Made by a program: the position numbers and the translations under genes. From Neodontobutis hainanensis (taxonomy: Eukaryota; Chordata; Actinopteri; Gobiiformes; Odontobutidae), in NCBI GenBank assembly GCA_024349245.1, contig JALDNG010000039.1:907001-971000 (forward strand): a stretch of DNA of 64,000 nucleotides. Reading direction: 5' to 3'. Positions 34,328-46,938 of the stretch are shown here, in pieces (position 1 is the first letter of the stretch; every line of letters starts with the position of its first letter). Below the pieces are notes generated by a model, which was not told the DNA's origin, did no database searches, and saw only the letters and a program-made list of their open reading frames with translations.

Positions 34328-36110
34328 CATGACTTCCATACCGGATCAGCTGGGGCGCAATCGGTGTTCTTGACCTACAGGGCACTGGTGGAAACTGTTA
34401 AGCAGAGACAGAATAGGAAAGGCAGGACTTTTTGAATGTTGGTACAATGACAAGTAAAGGTAGAGAGCTGGTAGATATGATGCAGAGGAGAAAAGTTGAC
34501 ATTCTGTGTGTCCAGGAAACCAGGTGTAAAGGTAGCAGGATTGGAGCAGGGTTTAAACTGTTCTATCCTGGTGTGGACAGGAAGAGAAATGAAGTTGGAG
34601 TGATCCTGAAGGAGTTTGTGAAGAATGTTCTGGAGATAAAAAGAGTCTGAAGCTGGAAATTGAAGGTGTGAAGTTGGTTGTGAACAAGAGGAGAAAGACA
34701 GATTCTGGAGTGAGTCTGAGGAAGTGATGCAGAGTGTTCTCAGAGGTGAGAGAGTGGTGATAGGAGCAGACTTTAATGGACATGTTGATGAAAGGGAATA
34801 GTGGTGATGAGGATGTGATGGGCAGGTTTGGACTTCAGGAAAGGAACCCAGAAGGACAGAGGTTGGTAGATTTTGTTAAAAGTATGGAGAGGGCTGTGGT
34901 GAACACATACTTTCAGAAGAGGCAGGAACACAGAGAGACATATAAGAGTGGTGGCAGGAGCACACAGGTGGACTATATCTTTAGTAGACGCTGTAATCTA
35001 ATGGAGATTAAAGATTGCAAAGTAGTGGTAGGAGAGAGTGTGGTGACTCTGGTGGTGAGGAAGATGAAGAGAGCAAAGGCAGAGGAGAAGACAAAGTGGT
35101 GGAAGTTGGAAAAGGAAGAGTGCAGTGTGGTTTTCAGGAGGTGCTTCCAGATGACTGGACTACTACAGCCAAGGTGATCAGGGAGACAGGTAGGAAGGTG
35201 CTAGATGTGTCATCTTGAAGGAGGAAAAAGGACAAGAAGTCTTGGTGGTGGAATGAGAAAGTTCAGGAGAGTATCCAGAGGAAGAGATTGACTACGAATA
35301 AGTGGGACAGTGAGAGGAGTGAAGGTGCATGATTTGAAGTACTTAGGTTCAACAGTCCATAACAATGTGGAGTGTGGAAAAAAGGTGAAGAAGTGTGTGC
35401 AGCAGGTTGGAATGGGTGGAGAAAAGTGTATGGTGTTGTGTGATAAACGAGTACCAGTGAGAATGAAAGGAAAGCTTTACAGGACAGTAGTGAGAGATGC
35501 AGGGGGAAGAGTTAGAGGGAGCAGAGCTGAAGATGTTGAGTTTCACTTTGGGAGTGAAGAGGATGGATAGGATCAGGAATGAGTCCATCAAAGTTCTACA
35601 AAGGCAAAAGTCTTAACTGTAAGTAATATAATGATGAAAAATTATTTGCACTCAACAAACCAGATAAAAAATGCATAATTCATTTACCTGTTTTTTTTCT
35701 CCATTTTTTTCTGTTAATTGTAATATTTTTTTTGTTTTTGTTTTGATTGATGTATGTTTTTATTTATTTTTTCGCAATGATAAAAGCCTACACCGTTTCA
35801 GTCAATATGCTTCGTTTGAAATTAAAAAAAGAAAAAAAAGAAAAGAGGGACAGCTCATGTGAGATGTTTTGGATACAACATGTCGAGGCCAGGTTGAGAT
35901 GGTTTGGACATGTTTAGAGGAGGGACAGTGAATATATCAGTAAAAGGATGCTGAGGTTAGAGCTGCCAGACAGGAGAACAAAGAGGAGGTTTATAGATGT
36001 TGGGAGGACATGAAGGTAGTTAGTCTAAAAGAAGAGAATGCAGGACATAGGACTATATGGAGGCAGATGATTTGCTCTGGCAACCCCTGAAGGGAACAGC
36101 TGAAAGGAAA
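34328..36110 (+). pseudogene. RTE-clade LINE, most complete copy here
   Basis: The copy starts in the 5' leader (ATGACTTCCATACCGGATCA). Endonuclease motifs occur in order over several frames: GTMTSKGRELVDMMQRRKVD then ILCVQETRCKG (34432-34560), VVIGADFNGHVDE (about 34750-34795) and TYKSGGRSTQVDYIFSRR (34938-34990). The linker WKLEKEECSVVF follows at about 35105. Catalytic RT motifs, including YADD, are missing: at about 35310 the text jumps to the post-YADD region (VHDLKYLGSTVHN). It is split by a 255-base insert at 35592-35847, and the C-terminus resumes at 35848 with GTAHV-like text and RMLRLELPD, ending CCCTGAAGGGAACAGCTGAAAG. Multiple frameshifts; inactive. Confidence 0.85.
35592..35847 (+). 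mobile_element. Insertion in the RTE 3' region with A-rich end
   Basis: RTE text breaks between GAATGAGTCCATCA and GAGGGACAGCTCATGTGAG, which are contiguous in the copy at 18541. The insert of about 255 bases is very T-rich in the middle and ends AAATTAAAAAAAGAAAAAAA, like the poly(A) tail of a retroposon on the plus strand. The source is not recognised. Confidence 0.5.
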
Positions 36111-37627
36111 AGAAGAATGTTTTTTTTGTATAATTTATACTTGGTTATAGACACAATTGAATTTTTTCTTATAAATATTCTATATAGTGTATTTTTCTTT
36201 TTACATGATTTTAATAATCCCTTTGTCATTCATGGACCAGATTTATTTTATATACTTATACTGTATGTAGTATGTATGAGTGTATGTATGTATGAGTATC
36301 TTACAGTTGTTTAAATTCACCTATAAATTAAGCACTGCTAATGTTTAAAATGATTTAATATTATTTATGCAATGTATAGTTCTGTTATTGCCCATATCTT
36401 GCACAATAGTCAGTAAATGGCTCTATTTTATTTACTAGAAGCAGCAGAACATAGCAGCTGTCCTCTGAATAAAATAATGTAGGCAATAATACAATAGACA
36501 AGACAACAAGAGGACCAACAAGATGAAGGTTAAGATGTGTCTGGTGCCAGCGCCATGAGGAGCGCTCTGCTCCAGTGTCATAGTCATTCTTTAATGGCGT
36601 TGTGTTGTGACATACACTAAAGCTGGTCTGCACACAATCGTCTCATTGATCAAATCAGATTCTGCCAAATTATAGAACAAATTTAAATTAAATCCGTAAA
36701 CACACACAGATTTTTCTAGCCAACCACAAAGGTAACAACCAGTTGGTCATAACCAATCTAAACCTGGTGTGCTGATTTACTGTTTCAGGACAATAGTGTT
36801 TCCACTCAAGACAAAATATCAATAGGACCTAAAGAATTTCACACTGTAACTCTTTTGTTCATAGTATTCCTGGCTTTCTTTTCTACACGTGTGAGAAGTA
36901 TCCCACTGTATTGTTTAATCATGTCTGATTTATTATTATTTATTGAAATTTGAAAATGCAAAGAATGTAGTCCGTAAAGACACTTGGGGTGATGTCACAC
37001 TCAGCCAGACCAAATTCTGAGCAGAGCCTGTGTCAGAAGATGACGTTGAGCCAAGGCTGAGTCCAGGGCTATGATTCTCTAAGCCCTTTTACAGACGGAG
37101 CCTCGTTCTTCTCTAATGGTAGCAATAACTCACACATAAGCACACTCTGGGCTTAATGGCCTTTATAATGAATGGCTCAAGATAGTGGGCTAAATGGTGG
37201 TTGCCATGGTGATAGGGTCAATCGATCAGAAAGTATTGATTGGCTACTGATAAGTTCTAGTTGCCAAGCTTCTCGAATGTGAATGTGGGCCTGTGCGTGA
37301 TGCCTGTGCAGAACCTGTGGGTGTTGGTTAAAAGATAGTTTTCTGCTAAAGTCATAGATTCACAAAGAAGAAAGGTTGTAAAATCATTTTGACCGGATAT
37401 ATAATCAAGCCAAAATCTAATTGTGTTTTTATGAACTGAAATATTAATTATCCAACAGGTCTGGTTCCTTGGTTCAACACTGGTACATTGCAGTTTCATT
37501 TAAATTCTGCAGCCTCAACTCGCTGTAACCACTTTAGTTAGATATACTGTCTGTCAAATATTATTTTTTTCTGGCTTCTCCAGTATTTGAGCAGTCAGTG
37601 GTACAAGGATTTACCAACTCACTAAAC
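36111..37627. other. Unassigned sequence
   Basis: About 1.5 kb with short open frames only (up to 85 codons) and no recognised repeat or gene. Confidence 0.4.
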
Positions 37628-37915
37628 TGACTGCCCCACAGAACATAGTCTTTTCCACAATAACATCTGGGAGGGCTCTCGTTAAAAGCTTTTGCAAAAG
37701 GGCAGGTACTTTAAATAAATACCTGGAGGTGATTGAATTTAGCAGCTCAATGTTGTTTACGTTTATAACGGTAAAACGCTCTCTATCTTCAAACCTTAAA
37801 TACGCCCAAACCTCTCAAATCTGGACCATAATTACTTTGCTTGGAGCAGGTCAAGATAGATTTTTGTGAGTTTGTAAACTCACAAATCAAGCTGCAGTAC
37901 AAGGTTAGTAACTCA
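37628..37915 (+). repeat. Unnamed dispersed repeat, copy A
   Basis: It shares CCACAGAACATAGTCT, CATCTGGGAG, AAAGCTTTTGCAAAAGGGCA and GGTACTTTAAATAAATACC, then CTGGAGGTGATTG, in order with 53118-53630 (plus) and 46631-46745 (minus). It also shares ATACTTTGCTTGAAGCAGGT-like and AAGATAGATTTTTGTGAGTT-like text with the former. No coding sequence or terminal repeat recognised. Confidence 0.7.
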
Positions 37916-38430
37916 CTCTTAAGTTATAAAAATACATGAAATGTATGAAAGATAAAGGACACTGAATCCATCCGTCACATCCTCCACTGACACTCTTTGT
38001 TCCAGTGCCATCCAGTAAATCTGTTCCTGAAGCAGAGTAGCACATGGCTGAGCTGTACCAGAATGCAAGGAAGTAATGTCGTCAGTGTTCACAATGGAGA
38101 CAAATTAGCATGACAAAAAACATAAGTATGAAAGAGAATCCAAAACACTGCAGTGGTTTAGTTTGTGAAAAGGGTATCTCATAAATATATCATCTGATGT
38201 TATGTGAACTGGGTCACATGTCTGTCTTGTTGTGGTTCATATTTCAAATACATTCCCTTCATTTTCATGAGTGTGTGCTCATTTGCAGCACTGCAGTAAT
38301 CTATACTAACCATTACTAACCATGGCTACACTCTCTATAGACTATTGGTTAACAATCCAAGGCTCTGCCTCGGCATCCTGAGGTCAATATACTCGTCACC
38401 CCCGTCATAGGCCTGGGACTACTGGACTAC

Positions 38431-38916
<486 letters not shown>

Positions 38917-39080
38917 TCAGAGGTGGGAAATAAAGTATTTGTACTTCATTACTGTACTTAAATTGATTTTTCAGGTATCTATACTTTACTAGAGTATTTA
39001 TCTGGCAACATTTTACTTTTACTACCTACTTTTAAACATAAAAATCTGTACTTTCTACTCCTAATATTGTCAAAACTGCC
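38917..39080 (+). mobile_element. hAT-like MITE end
   Basis: CAGAGGTGGGAAATAAAGTA followed by repeated TACTTCATTACTGTACTTAA and TTTTACTTTTACTACC text resembles a very common fish non-autonomous element that begins CAGAGGTGGAAAGTA. The inverted right end was not found before the Rex3 fragment. Confidence 0.5.
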
Positions 39081-39677
39081 TTGTTATTTTTACAGCTTCT
39101 GCAGATGACGACATAACTGAACTAACACGAGAGGTAATGTCAAGCGCTAAGAGAAGGAGTCTGTCTAGTGTGGGGTTTTCAACAGTGACATTGATGAATA
39201 CATTAGCCATCCGTGGCCGTATTTAAGAGAACTGTTCAAGATTTTCAGGGTTTAAAACGTGAGCAATGCTATGAGTGGACATGGTCTTGATCGCCAACGC
39301 TAACGCTAGCTAGCTCTCACTTGCAGAGAGCCCTGAAGCCTAGTTATCGTAGTATTATCTTTAAACTTCCCACAAAAACATTAACAGGGTACCTTCAAGG
39401 TCTTAAAAGTATCTAAACTTATCTGGGGCAGCAGTCTAAGCAAAGACACCCAGACTTCCCCTTGCCATAGACACTTTCTCCAGCTCCTCTGGGAGAATAC
39501 CAAGGAAGGAGTCCAGGAGGCATAGGAACAGGAGCCCGAGCCACCTCAGCTGGTTTCTCTTAAAGTGGGTCAAGCTCCTCACCCTATCTCTAAGGGAGCG
39601 CCAAGCCACCCTAGGGCAAAGATCATTTTAGCAACGAGGATCTGGTCTTTTTGTATAATGACCCACTGCTCATAAAC

Positions 39678-40506
39678 CCAGAGATGGAGTACTCAAGTCC
39701 TGGACTTGGACAAGTCAAGTCATCAGGCTCATGACTCGTGACTTGACTCAGACTTGCTTTTTTATGGCTCAGGACTCAAACTTGAACTTGTTTGTTCTCA
39801 GACACAAGGACTCGAATCAGACTTGAGAACTGATGACTCAGACTTAGACTCGGACTTGAGCACAAAGGACTCGCAAGTCACGCTCAGCAACAACACTGCG
39901 CAACCTTTGCCTGTTGATTGTGGTCATAGCAATCTCATTTAACTCCAGCCTCTAAAATACCTCTCTTAAATACCTTTCAAATATTTTGGCCTATGTAGGC
40001 TACAGCCTTAATTGATATGCCATAATCAAAACTGCATTAAATATGTTTTTATGAAAAAGGCTTATAGCTAATTAAAACCCCCAATCAGTGTGTCAGTTTG
40101 GCTCCCACAGTTTTTAGATTTGTAACTCACTTTGGTTTGACTTGGACTCGACTTGGATCTTTATTTTTTTTTGTTTTGTTTTTTGTAGTCTTATATAGTG
40201 CTAGAAGGCTCTCAAAGCGCTTTACTAGTGTTACAGCTGACCACTGGAGGCAAGGTGTCTTTCCCAAGGATACAGTGACTCGTTTAGTGACTCTTATTTG
40301 CAGTTTAACTAAAGATGACTTGATTCGGACTCGATTTGAAATTCTTTAAATGACTCGGACTTGTACTTTAAGTGATGAGCTGTGATTGACTAAGTGATAG
40401 GCTTGACTCAGACTCGACTTGGACTAGTTTTTGGTGACTTGGACTTGAACACTAAAGACTTGAAAGTGACTTGGACTCGAAAACTGGTGACTTGACTACA
40501 ACACTG
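39678..40506. mobile_element. GACTTG/GACTCG-rich hAT-type element inserted in Rex3
   Basis: It starts CAGAGATGGAGTACTCAAGTC and ends GTGACTTGACTACAACACTG. Flanks TCATAAAC and TCATGACC look like a decayed 8-base duplication of the Rex3 target CTCATGACC. The interior is dominated by imperfect repetitions of GACTTGGACTCGGACTTG and its complement, which allows extensive foldback. It holds a SINE fragment at 40185-40290. Small frames crossing it are not meaningful. Confidence 0.75.
40185..40290 (-). repeat. SINE 3' fragment nested in the hAT element
   Basis: On the minus strand: CCTTGGGAAAGACACCTTGC, CTCCAGTGG, GTAACACTAGTAAAGCGCTT, TGAGAGCC and CACTATATAAGAC. This is the body and 3' part of the SINE at 3252 and 15848. 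A T-rich run at its low-coordinate side fits an A-rich SINE tail. Confidence 0.7.
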
Positions 40507-40933
40507 TCATGACCATTGGGGAAAGTAGGAACATAGATTGACCGATAAATCAAGAGCTTCGCCTTGCAGCTAAGCTCCTTCTTTATGACGACAGACCGTT
40601 ACATCGACTGCATGTCTGCATAAGTTGCACAAATCTGTCTGCCAATCTTCTGCTCCTTCCTTTTCTCACTCGTGAACAAGACCCCAAGATGCTTGAACTC
40701 CTCCACTTGAGGCAGGAGCTCTCCACCAACCCGGAAGGGGGCAAACCTCCCTTCTCCTATGGAGAACCATGGACTCGGACTTGGAGGTGCTAATTTTAAT
40801 CCCAGTCACTTCACACTCGGCTGCAAACCGTCCCAGTGCACACTGAAGGTCCTGGCTTGATGGAGCCAACATAACAACATCATTTGCAAGGAGCAGAGAC
40901 AAAATCATGTCGTCCCCAAACCTGACAACCTGA

Positions 40934-41943
40934 CATAACCTGTTGATTTTGATCCTCACCTGTGATCTATTTGCCTGTAATCAGTGTGTGTGAATAAAAG
41001 GTCAGTGAGTTTCTGGGCTCCTGACAGACCCTTGCAGCTTTCATCCATTCATTGACGTTTCTGTCTGAGTCATGGGAAAGAAAAAGAATTGTCAAAGGAT
41101 CTGCAATAAAAAGCAATTAAAAAGTTCAAAATGATGGATTCTGTTGAAACCAAACCAAGGTCAGGTAGATCAACAAAAATTTCAGCCACAACTGCCAAGA
41201 AAATTGTTCAGGATGCAAAGAAAAACCCACTAATAACTTCATCTGAAATACAGGACAGGAAAGTGGTGTGGCTGTTAAAGATGCACAATAAGGAGGCACT
41301 TAAAAAGGGGTTGAGTAGCCATTAGAAAGCCAAGACTACATAAATGTCACAAAGCATCCCACTTACAATATACCAAACAGAGACAAGCCTCACAACTTTC
41401 TGGAACAAAGTCATTTGGAGTGAAAATACTGTTGGAAGATTTGCACTCATCAGCCTGGAAGCTGTGCATGGGACATACTTCCAAATGATCCAAAGCACAT
41501 GCCATGGTCAAATCGACCTGTCATTGGCTACAGCAGCATAAAGTGAAGATTCTGGACTGACCATCTCAGTCTCCTGACCCCTTTGGGGAGATCTCAAACG
41601 TGCAGTTCATGCAGGAAAACCCAAGAGTTTACAGGAACTGGAGACTTTTTGCAAAGAAGAATGGGCAGCTTTACATCTGAGAAAATAGAGAGCCTCATCC
41701 ACAACTACCACAAAAGACTTTAAGCTGTGATGTTAAAGGTGGTAAACACAGTAAGAACTGGGGTATGTAAACTTTTTATTTTTTTTATTAGGGTCATTTG
41801 GATAGTTTCTGTTGTCATTATGATTTAAAATTGTTTGACAATAAATGGCTTCTCCCAACCACTAACTATAAATTAATTAAATGTTTTGTTATCATTCATA
41901 TTCTCTAAATATATATTTTCTGCCAGGCTTATGAGCACAACTG
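40934..41943 (+). mobile_element. Tc1-type transposon, 5'-truncated, transposase pseudogene
   Basis: The right terminal repeat GGCTTATGAGCACAACTG ends at 41943 before TA. Transposase text starts MGKKKN at 41071 (TCATGGGAAAGAAAAAGAAT), continues through SATTAKKIVQDAKKNPLITS (41176-41240) and the catalytic part (ATKHPTYN-like text, WNKVIWS at about 41401), and ends CHWLQQHKVKILD and EISNVQFMQENPRVY (41520-41640). The middle of the catalytic domain after the IWS motif is deleted, and there are many stops. The left terminal repeat is missing; the copy abuts the Rex3 fragment. Confidence 0.83.
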
Positions 41944-41945
41944 TA

Positions 41946-44900
41946 TGCTCATAGAAGTAGAATTACAGCCAGTAGCTTCTATTGATACTTGAAACTATTT
42001 AAAAGCCAAATGCATTATGCTGTAGTGCTCTGTTAAGTGAAGGTTTGAGACTGTTCTGGGGGATATCAAAATGTAATTTGCTGTGGTTTTCTGGTTTCTC
42101 TCTGACTCCATTTGTTACTAATGACTAGTGTGTCTATATGCTGTTGTTGGACAAACCAATACAAACTAATAAAAACATCACACAGGGTTGGCTTTAGGCA
42201 TTGGCAACTGCCTAGAACACAACATTTGCAAGGGGCGCCAGGAGAAAGGTGCAAAGGAAAAAAGCAGCTCATAGATGCATGTTGCTCAACGCAATTTAGA
42301 AGTAACATGTCGTTAATTTTTGTGGTGTTTAGTTTAACCAACTGTCCAAACTATGTCTGAGACTGATTGTGCACTGATAGTGTGCACTAATTCAGCTGAT
42401 GCGGCAGGCCACCGGAGAAGTTTGTGTGTGTGCCCTGAACCTCAATAAACCTCAATAAACCTCAATAGAGTTTATGTTCACTGGTATCCTTTTTATGAAA
42501 AATAGCTGGAGCACCCAACCAACCTACATATTGTCCTATTTACAATGGAATCTTTCTTGTGCCTCACATTTTGATAATGTCCACAAATAATAAAATCTCA
42601 TGCAAAACAAAAAACACTGTTTTGCATATGATTCTCGTGCCGCGCCGAGCATCATCAGAAAATAATGGTGCCGGATTTGTTGCCGTGCCTGGTGTGAACT
42701 GGCCTTCAGCCTCGAGCGCTCCAGCCCTGGTGTGGTATTTCCCGCTGCAGTGCTTACTTTACGCATGGTTCAGCAAATCTCTCCACATCCTCCACATGGC
42801 TCCAGATCGGGGCACCTCTGTACCGCCTTACCGCTGTAAATAGGTTGAGGTATTAAAATGTGTTTTCTTTAACTAAAGTGGAAGTGAAGAGTTGTTTGCA
42901 GCTTTTATAATATATCGTGGACTTTTCAGACAATGACAAATGTAAAAACCACTTGTAGAATTGAGTTGCTCAGTAACAGCTGAAGAATGTTAGTTATTTT
43001 ACTATTAGTCACTCAGTTGGGCACTGTTTTTAAAAATAATATTTAACCTGAGCGGAAGTGTCTGTTTTTCAGTTAGACTATCGTAACCCTCAAATCTTAA
43101 TAACATTCAAAATACTGACTTAAAGATTCTAAATGTAACCATAAGTACTTACATCCCTCATCCTTTTTGAGCAAGGCACCAACTTGTAATCTTACCTAGG
43201 GTCCCAAAACAACCAGCAACTGCCATTTTATTAATATTAATAACACTTTTTTTTCTTTATACAACTTGAGTGCAGAAAATGAAAGTGCAAATGCACGGGG
43301 AGGTCACTTCACACAAGGATGAGAATTCAACACATTTGATTAAATGGTAGTTGTGTGGTTTGTAGAGGATAAGAACTTCCTAATTTCTGAAACATTCTTT
43401 GTAGATTGTTTGAAACTTGGGATGTTGGAAAATAATGAATACTACCATTAATTTGTGTTATTTCCAGGTGCCACTATAGCAATAAATAAATTAAAAAAGG
43501 GAAAATTGACATGCAAACTCTTCAGACTTTGATAGTTAAACTAAAATTGAAGTGAACTCAAAAGCCTCGGTTCGGAGGTGGACAGACTTAGCTACAGAGT
43601 TAACTCTGCGGCAGTGCTCTTTAATCCCATCGCACTGCTCTGTTGGCTCCCGGCTGTCACTCGCCGCTGCTGCCACTGCAGGCTGTCACACTGATGAGTG
43701 CTGAAACAGACCTGCTCCAGTCTGAGAGGCCGGAGCATTGATCCGTGATGGTCCTGCTCATCAGCTGTTAGTGGCTCCGAGCCGAGCAGCAGAGCAGCAG
43801 CTCGGTTAATGAATATGGATGTGACGGGTCCATGCAGCAACATGCCATGACAGCAGAGACCCGTCCTCATGCCATCAACTGTATTTGGTAGCCAAACGTT
43901 TAAATGTATTCTATGTAACATTTTTTTAAAGCAGCTTCGTGGTGAATTATCAGAAAAAGCACCTCAGTTTGGTTAAGTTTGAGAATAGACAGCAGGGCTT
44001 TGAGTCGAACACGTTCCCAGTGCTAATATTGGAAAAACTAATGACCAACTCTCTTTCATAAAGCCTACCACAAACAGAACATACTAACAGAAACCTTGGA
44101 TTTTTATTAATACTCATTAGTTCACTTCACAGTGAGCTGAGCCAAAACTTGAATGAATCTTCATTTATGAATAACTCTTGAGGCAAAATGGTGCAGTACA
44201 GTACAGAACATGGAATAAGGGTTTTATTCATATAAACGCAGATTTAATGTGGTTTGGTGGTTATTGTGTTTTTATATTCAGTAAATTATCTTATGTTCTA
44301 TTGCACTGTGCATTTATGTTGCATTGTGCTGTGCTCCAAACACGTCCACCTGGGCCAAAACTGTCCATCCACGCTCAGTCACATTCACCCCATATTTATG
44401 AAGAGTCCATGCTCGGTCCTCCTCCTCTGCACAATGCATTCTGGGTAGCAGTGTTGCTGTCCAGACCTAGATCATGGCAAAATGAGTCAAGAGCAAGACC
44501 ACGGTAAAATACAGTGGAAGACATACCAAGGAACCGTTCTTTAATCCAAACAGTCCAAGTCCCAGTCTTAGACCAAGTCCAGACTCGTGGAAGAGTTTGT
44601 GGTTAGTTAATAAAGTGGGCAATTAAACCAGCTGTGGTCTTTTGGGAAGTGCTATTAAGACTATTCTCAAGACCAAGAGCAGTCTAGCTACATATGCTAA
44701 TAACAGTTGAATGAATACACAATATCAGTACAATATATATATATTCTCCATTTTCAGTTTAATTTACGTCAGTCATGAAAAAAAAACAAAGCTTACATTA
44801 ACTGAAAAGGGTGTATGCTGAAGTCAAGACAATTTTTTGCCTACCCCTTTCAAACCAGTATACTCAATGTGTAGGATACAACCAAAATTAAACAGAAAAA

Positions 44901-45154
44901 CACACAAGACAACCACAACATGTGGTCACAAAATTTTTGAAATAATAAATTATAATAAATCATTTTCAGTTTTGCCAGCATCACTAGCATTTGCTTTCAT
45001 TATTTTGCTACACTAGTGCATACCAACAATGGTAAGAAAACAAGAAAGCACACACCAACAACTATGCCATTATGCCATTTAATTGTTTTGCTTTATTTAT
45101 AATTGAGAGGATTTTGGAAGTTTTTGTTCTTAAATGTCTGATGTGGGCTTTTCA
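41946..45154. other. Mostly unassigned sequence with minor repeats
   Basis: At 42183-42255 CAGGGTTGGCTTTAGGCATT with GGGGCGCCAGG resembles a hAT end. CCTCAATAAA is repeated three times at about 42438-42467. A GC-rich block at 43590-43910 contains a 109-codon minus-strand frame without a recognisable domain. The block differs in base composition from its AT-rich surroundings and could be a conserved noncoding element, but that cannot be shown here. A 109-codon plus frame at 44178-44507 is likewise featureless. Confidence 0.35.
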
Positions 45155-45406
45155 TTATTTATTTATTCTTTATTTAACCAGGTAAGTTAACTGAGAACCA
45201 TTTCTCATTTACAATGTTGACCTGGTGCTTGACAGAGAGGACATTTCTTAGTGTCTTAGTTACATGTCTTTGGTGGTGAGGGAAACCGGAGCACCCAGAG
45301 GAAACCTACACAGACACAGGGAGAAACATGCAAACTCCACACAGGCCCTGCCCTGGATGGGAATCAAACCCGGGACCTTCTTGCTGTGAGGCACCATGCT
45401 GGCATG
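45155..45406 (-). repeat. tRNA-headed SINE copy
   Basis: On the minus strand: head GGTGCCTCACAGCAAGAAGG then TCCCGGGTTTGATTCCC (B-box-like), body TTTGCATGTTTCTCCCTGTG and CTCTGGGTGCTCCGGTTTCC, and tail GTTAACTTACCTGGTTAAAT then AAAGAATAAATAAATAATGA. This tail is widespread in fish. Confidence 0.8.
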
Positions 45407-45721
45407 ATAATTTATTGTCTATTATGACTCCTGTAAATTTATTCTTGACTTAAAATGAGTTTATGTCTGTTCATAAGTTTCTCAACAAAATGATGTATTC
45501 AATATCCTTTTACAATTTACTTTTTACATCTCTTACATTAAAGTCTCTTTCTTATATTTCTCTGACTCTCTTGAGATTATTGACATTAAGTCTTTATAAA
45601 TTTACATTGAGGAGGACTGGTAAACATCTTTGGTTATTTGGTTTGGTTATTATTTATTCTAAAATGCTCCTTTTAAACCTAAGTAAGTGCAAAATGCTAC
45701 TTTTGGTAAATTGTACGTCTT

Positions 45722-45815
45722 ACTTTTACAGCCTGTTCCAACTTTTTTCCAGATGTGTTGATGCATTCAAATTCAAAAAGAGCAATTATTTTTTTATGAA
45801 ATGGTAAAATGCAAT
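45722..45815 (+). mobile_element. 3' UTR fragment of the second Tc1/mariner family
   Basis: CCTGTTCCAACTTTTTTCCA, GATGTGTTGATGCATTCAAA and TATGAAATGGTAAAATG match the 3' part of the element at 20165-21490 (CCCAACTTTTTTGAGATGTG, TGGTGCCATGAAATTTAAAC). Confidence 0.5.
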
Positions 45816-45835
45816 GAGTAGCTTTGCAGTATTTT

Positions 45836-45930
45836 TACATCAGATGCCCTTCCTGATGTAACCATCTCCATTAACCCGGTCTTGAGAACGGCAGAGACTG
45901 TGGCTGGATCTGCTCCCCAGGAGATTCAAT
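45836..45930 (-). mobile_element. RTE-clade LINE 5' leader fragment
   Basis: ATGCCCTTCCTGATGTAACC and TCCATTAACCCGGTCTTGAG parallel the minus-strand leader at 23780-23835 (ATGCCCTTCCTGACGCAACC, then ATTTATCTGGGCTCGGGAC). Confidence 0.5.
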
Positions 45931-46630
45931 ATCTCAGTTTCAACACTTGATGTATCGTTTACGTTTCTATTGTAAATTAATTTTAGTTTTTTTTTTTTTA
46001 GTTTTTTTGTTAATACAAACTGTATTTAATAAAGATATATTGACAACATTTCACACAACTACTCTCTGAACATGTAGAAATGAATCTGAATTACAGATGG
46101 ATGTGAGGAGGTTCTGAAGCTGGTTCTGACTCTCTTTGTCTCTGCAGACTGGCCTTTTTCCTACAGTTTTTGTCAGCTCTTTCAAAGCTGCAAAATCTGC
46201 ATAATCAATACAACTCATTTTGAGTCTGCGCTGAGTGTGCACAGCTAAAGTCTGGCTGCCTTTCCACATCGCTGTCCATCAAACTACCAATGGAATCATA
46301 AATAGTTCTTATTTTAACAGATGACTAGTTGTTGAAGCATTAAATATAATTTGAAAGGGTTTCTCAAAGACTCTCTTCATGATGCTGTCTTTGCTGTGTC
46401 GTCATGCTTGCGTGGTGCAGAAGGGGCTACAGATGTCAGTTGTAGAGTCCATCTGTCACACTCGGGACCACTCTCCTCCAAACAGTCTGCCATTACATTT
46501 GCTCTAAATATTCACAATCCCTCGAGGAAGATTGGTGTGACCCTGACCATCAGGCCATAGTGTCCACGGGCTCATAATGCTTCACCATCTCACAGGCTGT
46601 GGCTCTCAGAGAGTTACAATATTTCCTTTA

Positions 46631-46745
46631 CTGACCAGTTTTTTATTTGAACTACCTGCCCTTTTGCAAAACATTTCAACAGGAGCGCTTCCAGATGGTA
46701 CTGTGGATTAGACTTTGTTCTGTGGAGCAGTTCTATCTTACAGAT
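46631..46745 (-). repeat. Unnamed dispersed repeat, copy B
   Basis: The reverse complement reads CTGCTCCACAGAACAAAGTC, ACCATCTGGAAGCGCTCC and TTTTGCAAAAGGGCAGGTAG, the same core as at 37628 and 53118. Confidence 0.65.
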
Positions 46746-46938
46746 TTAGGTTAGAAGTCACCACACATCTCACCATAAAAATGTTATTATATAGCAGCAA
46801 TTTAGTGATAAATAATCATTTTAAGATTTACAGAATGAAATCTGTGTAAATTTTGCAGAAAAGACAAAAGAAGGGCTGGAGTGGGACTTATTTTCAGCCC
46901 AGTAATTTTATGTCACATTGAATCTTTCACTGAATATA

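Larger units (their letters stand above)
39410..40933 (-). pseudogene. Rex3 LINE fragment, interrupted by a hAT element
   Basis: Two blocks, 39410-39677 and 40507-40933, form one minus-strand Rex3 (RTE-clade) piece. The frame at 40666-40959 carries the reverse-transcriptase region with LANDVVMLAPSSQDLQCALG and FAAECE, then TSKSESMVLHRR. The catalytic FADD is degenerate (ANDV). The 3' block (GGGGCAGCAGTCTAAGC at the low-coordinate end) is the usual Rex3 3' UTR. The two blocks are continuous in other Rex3 copies (CATGACCATNGGTGAAAG context), so 39678-40506 is a later insertion. The 5' side is cut off at a Tc1 pseudogene. Confidence 0.85.

Noticed and set aside
43592..43921. 109-codon minus-strand ORF in GC-rich DNA
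   Set aside because: High GC content alone lengthens random frames; no domain was recognised.
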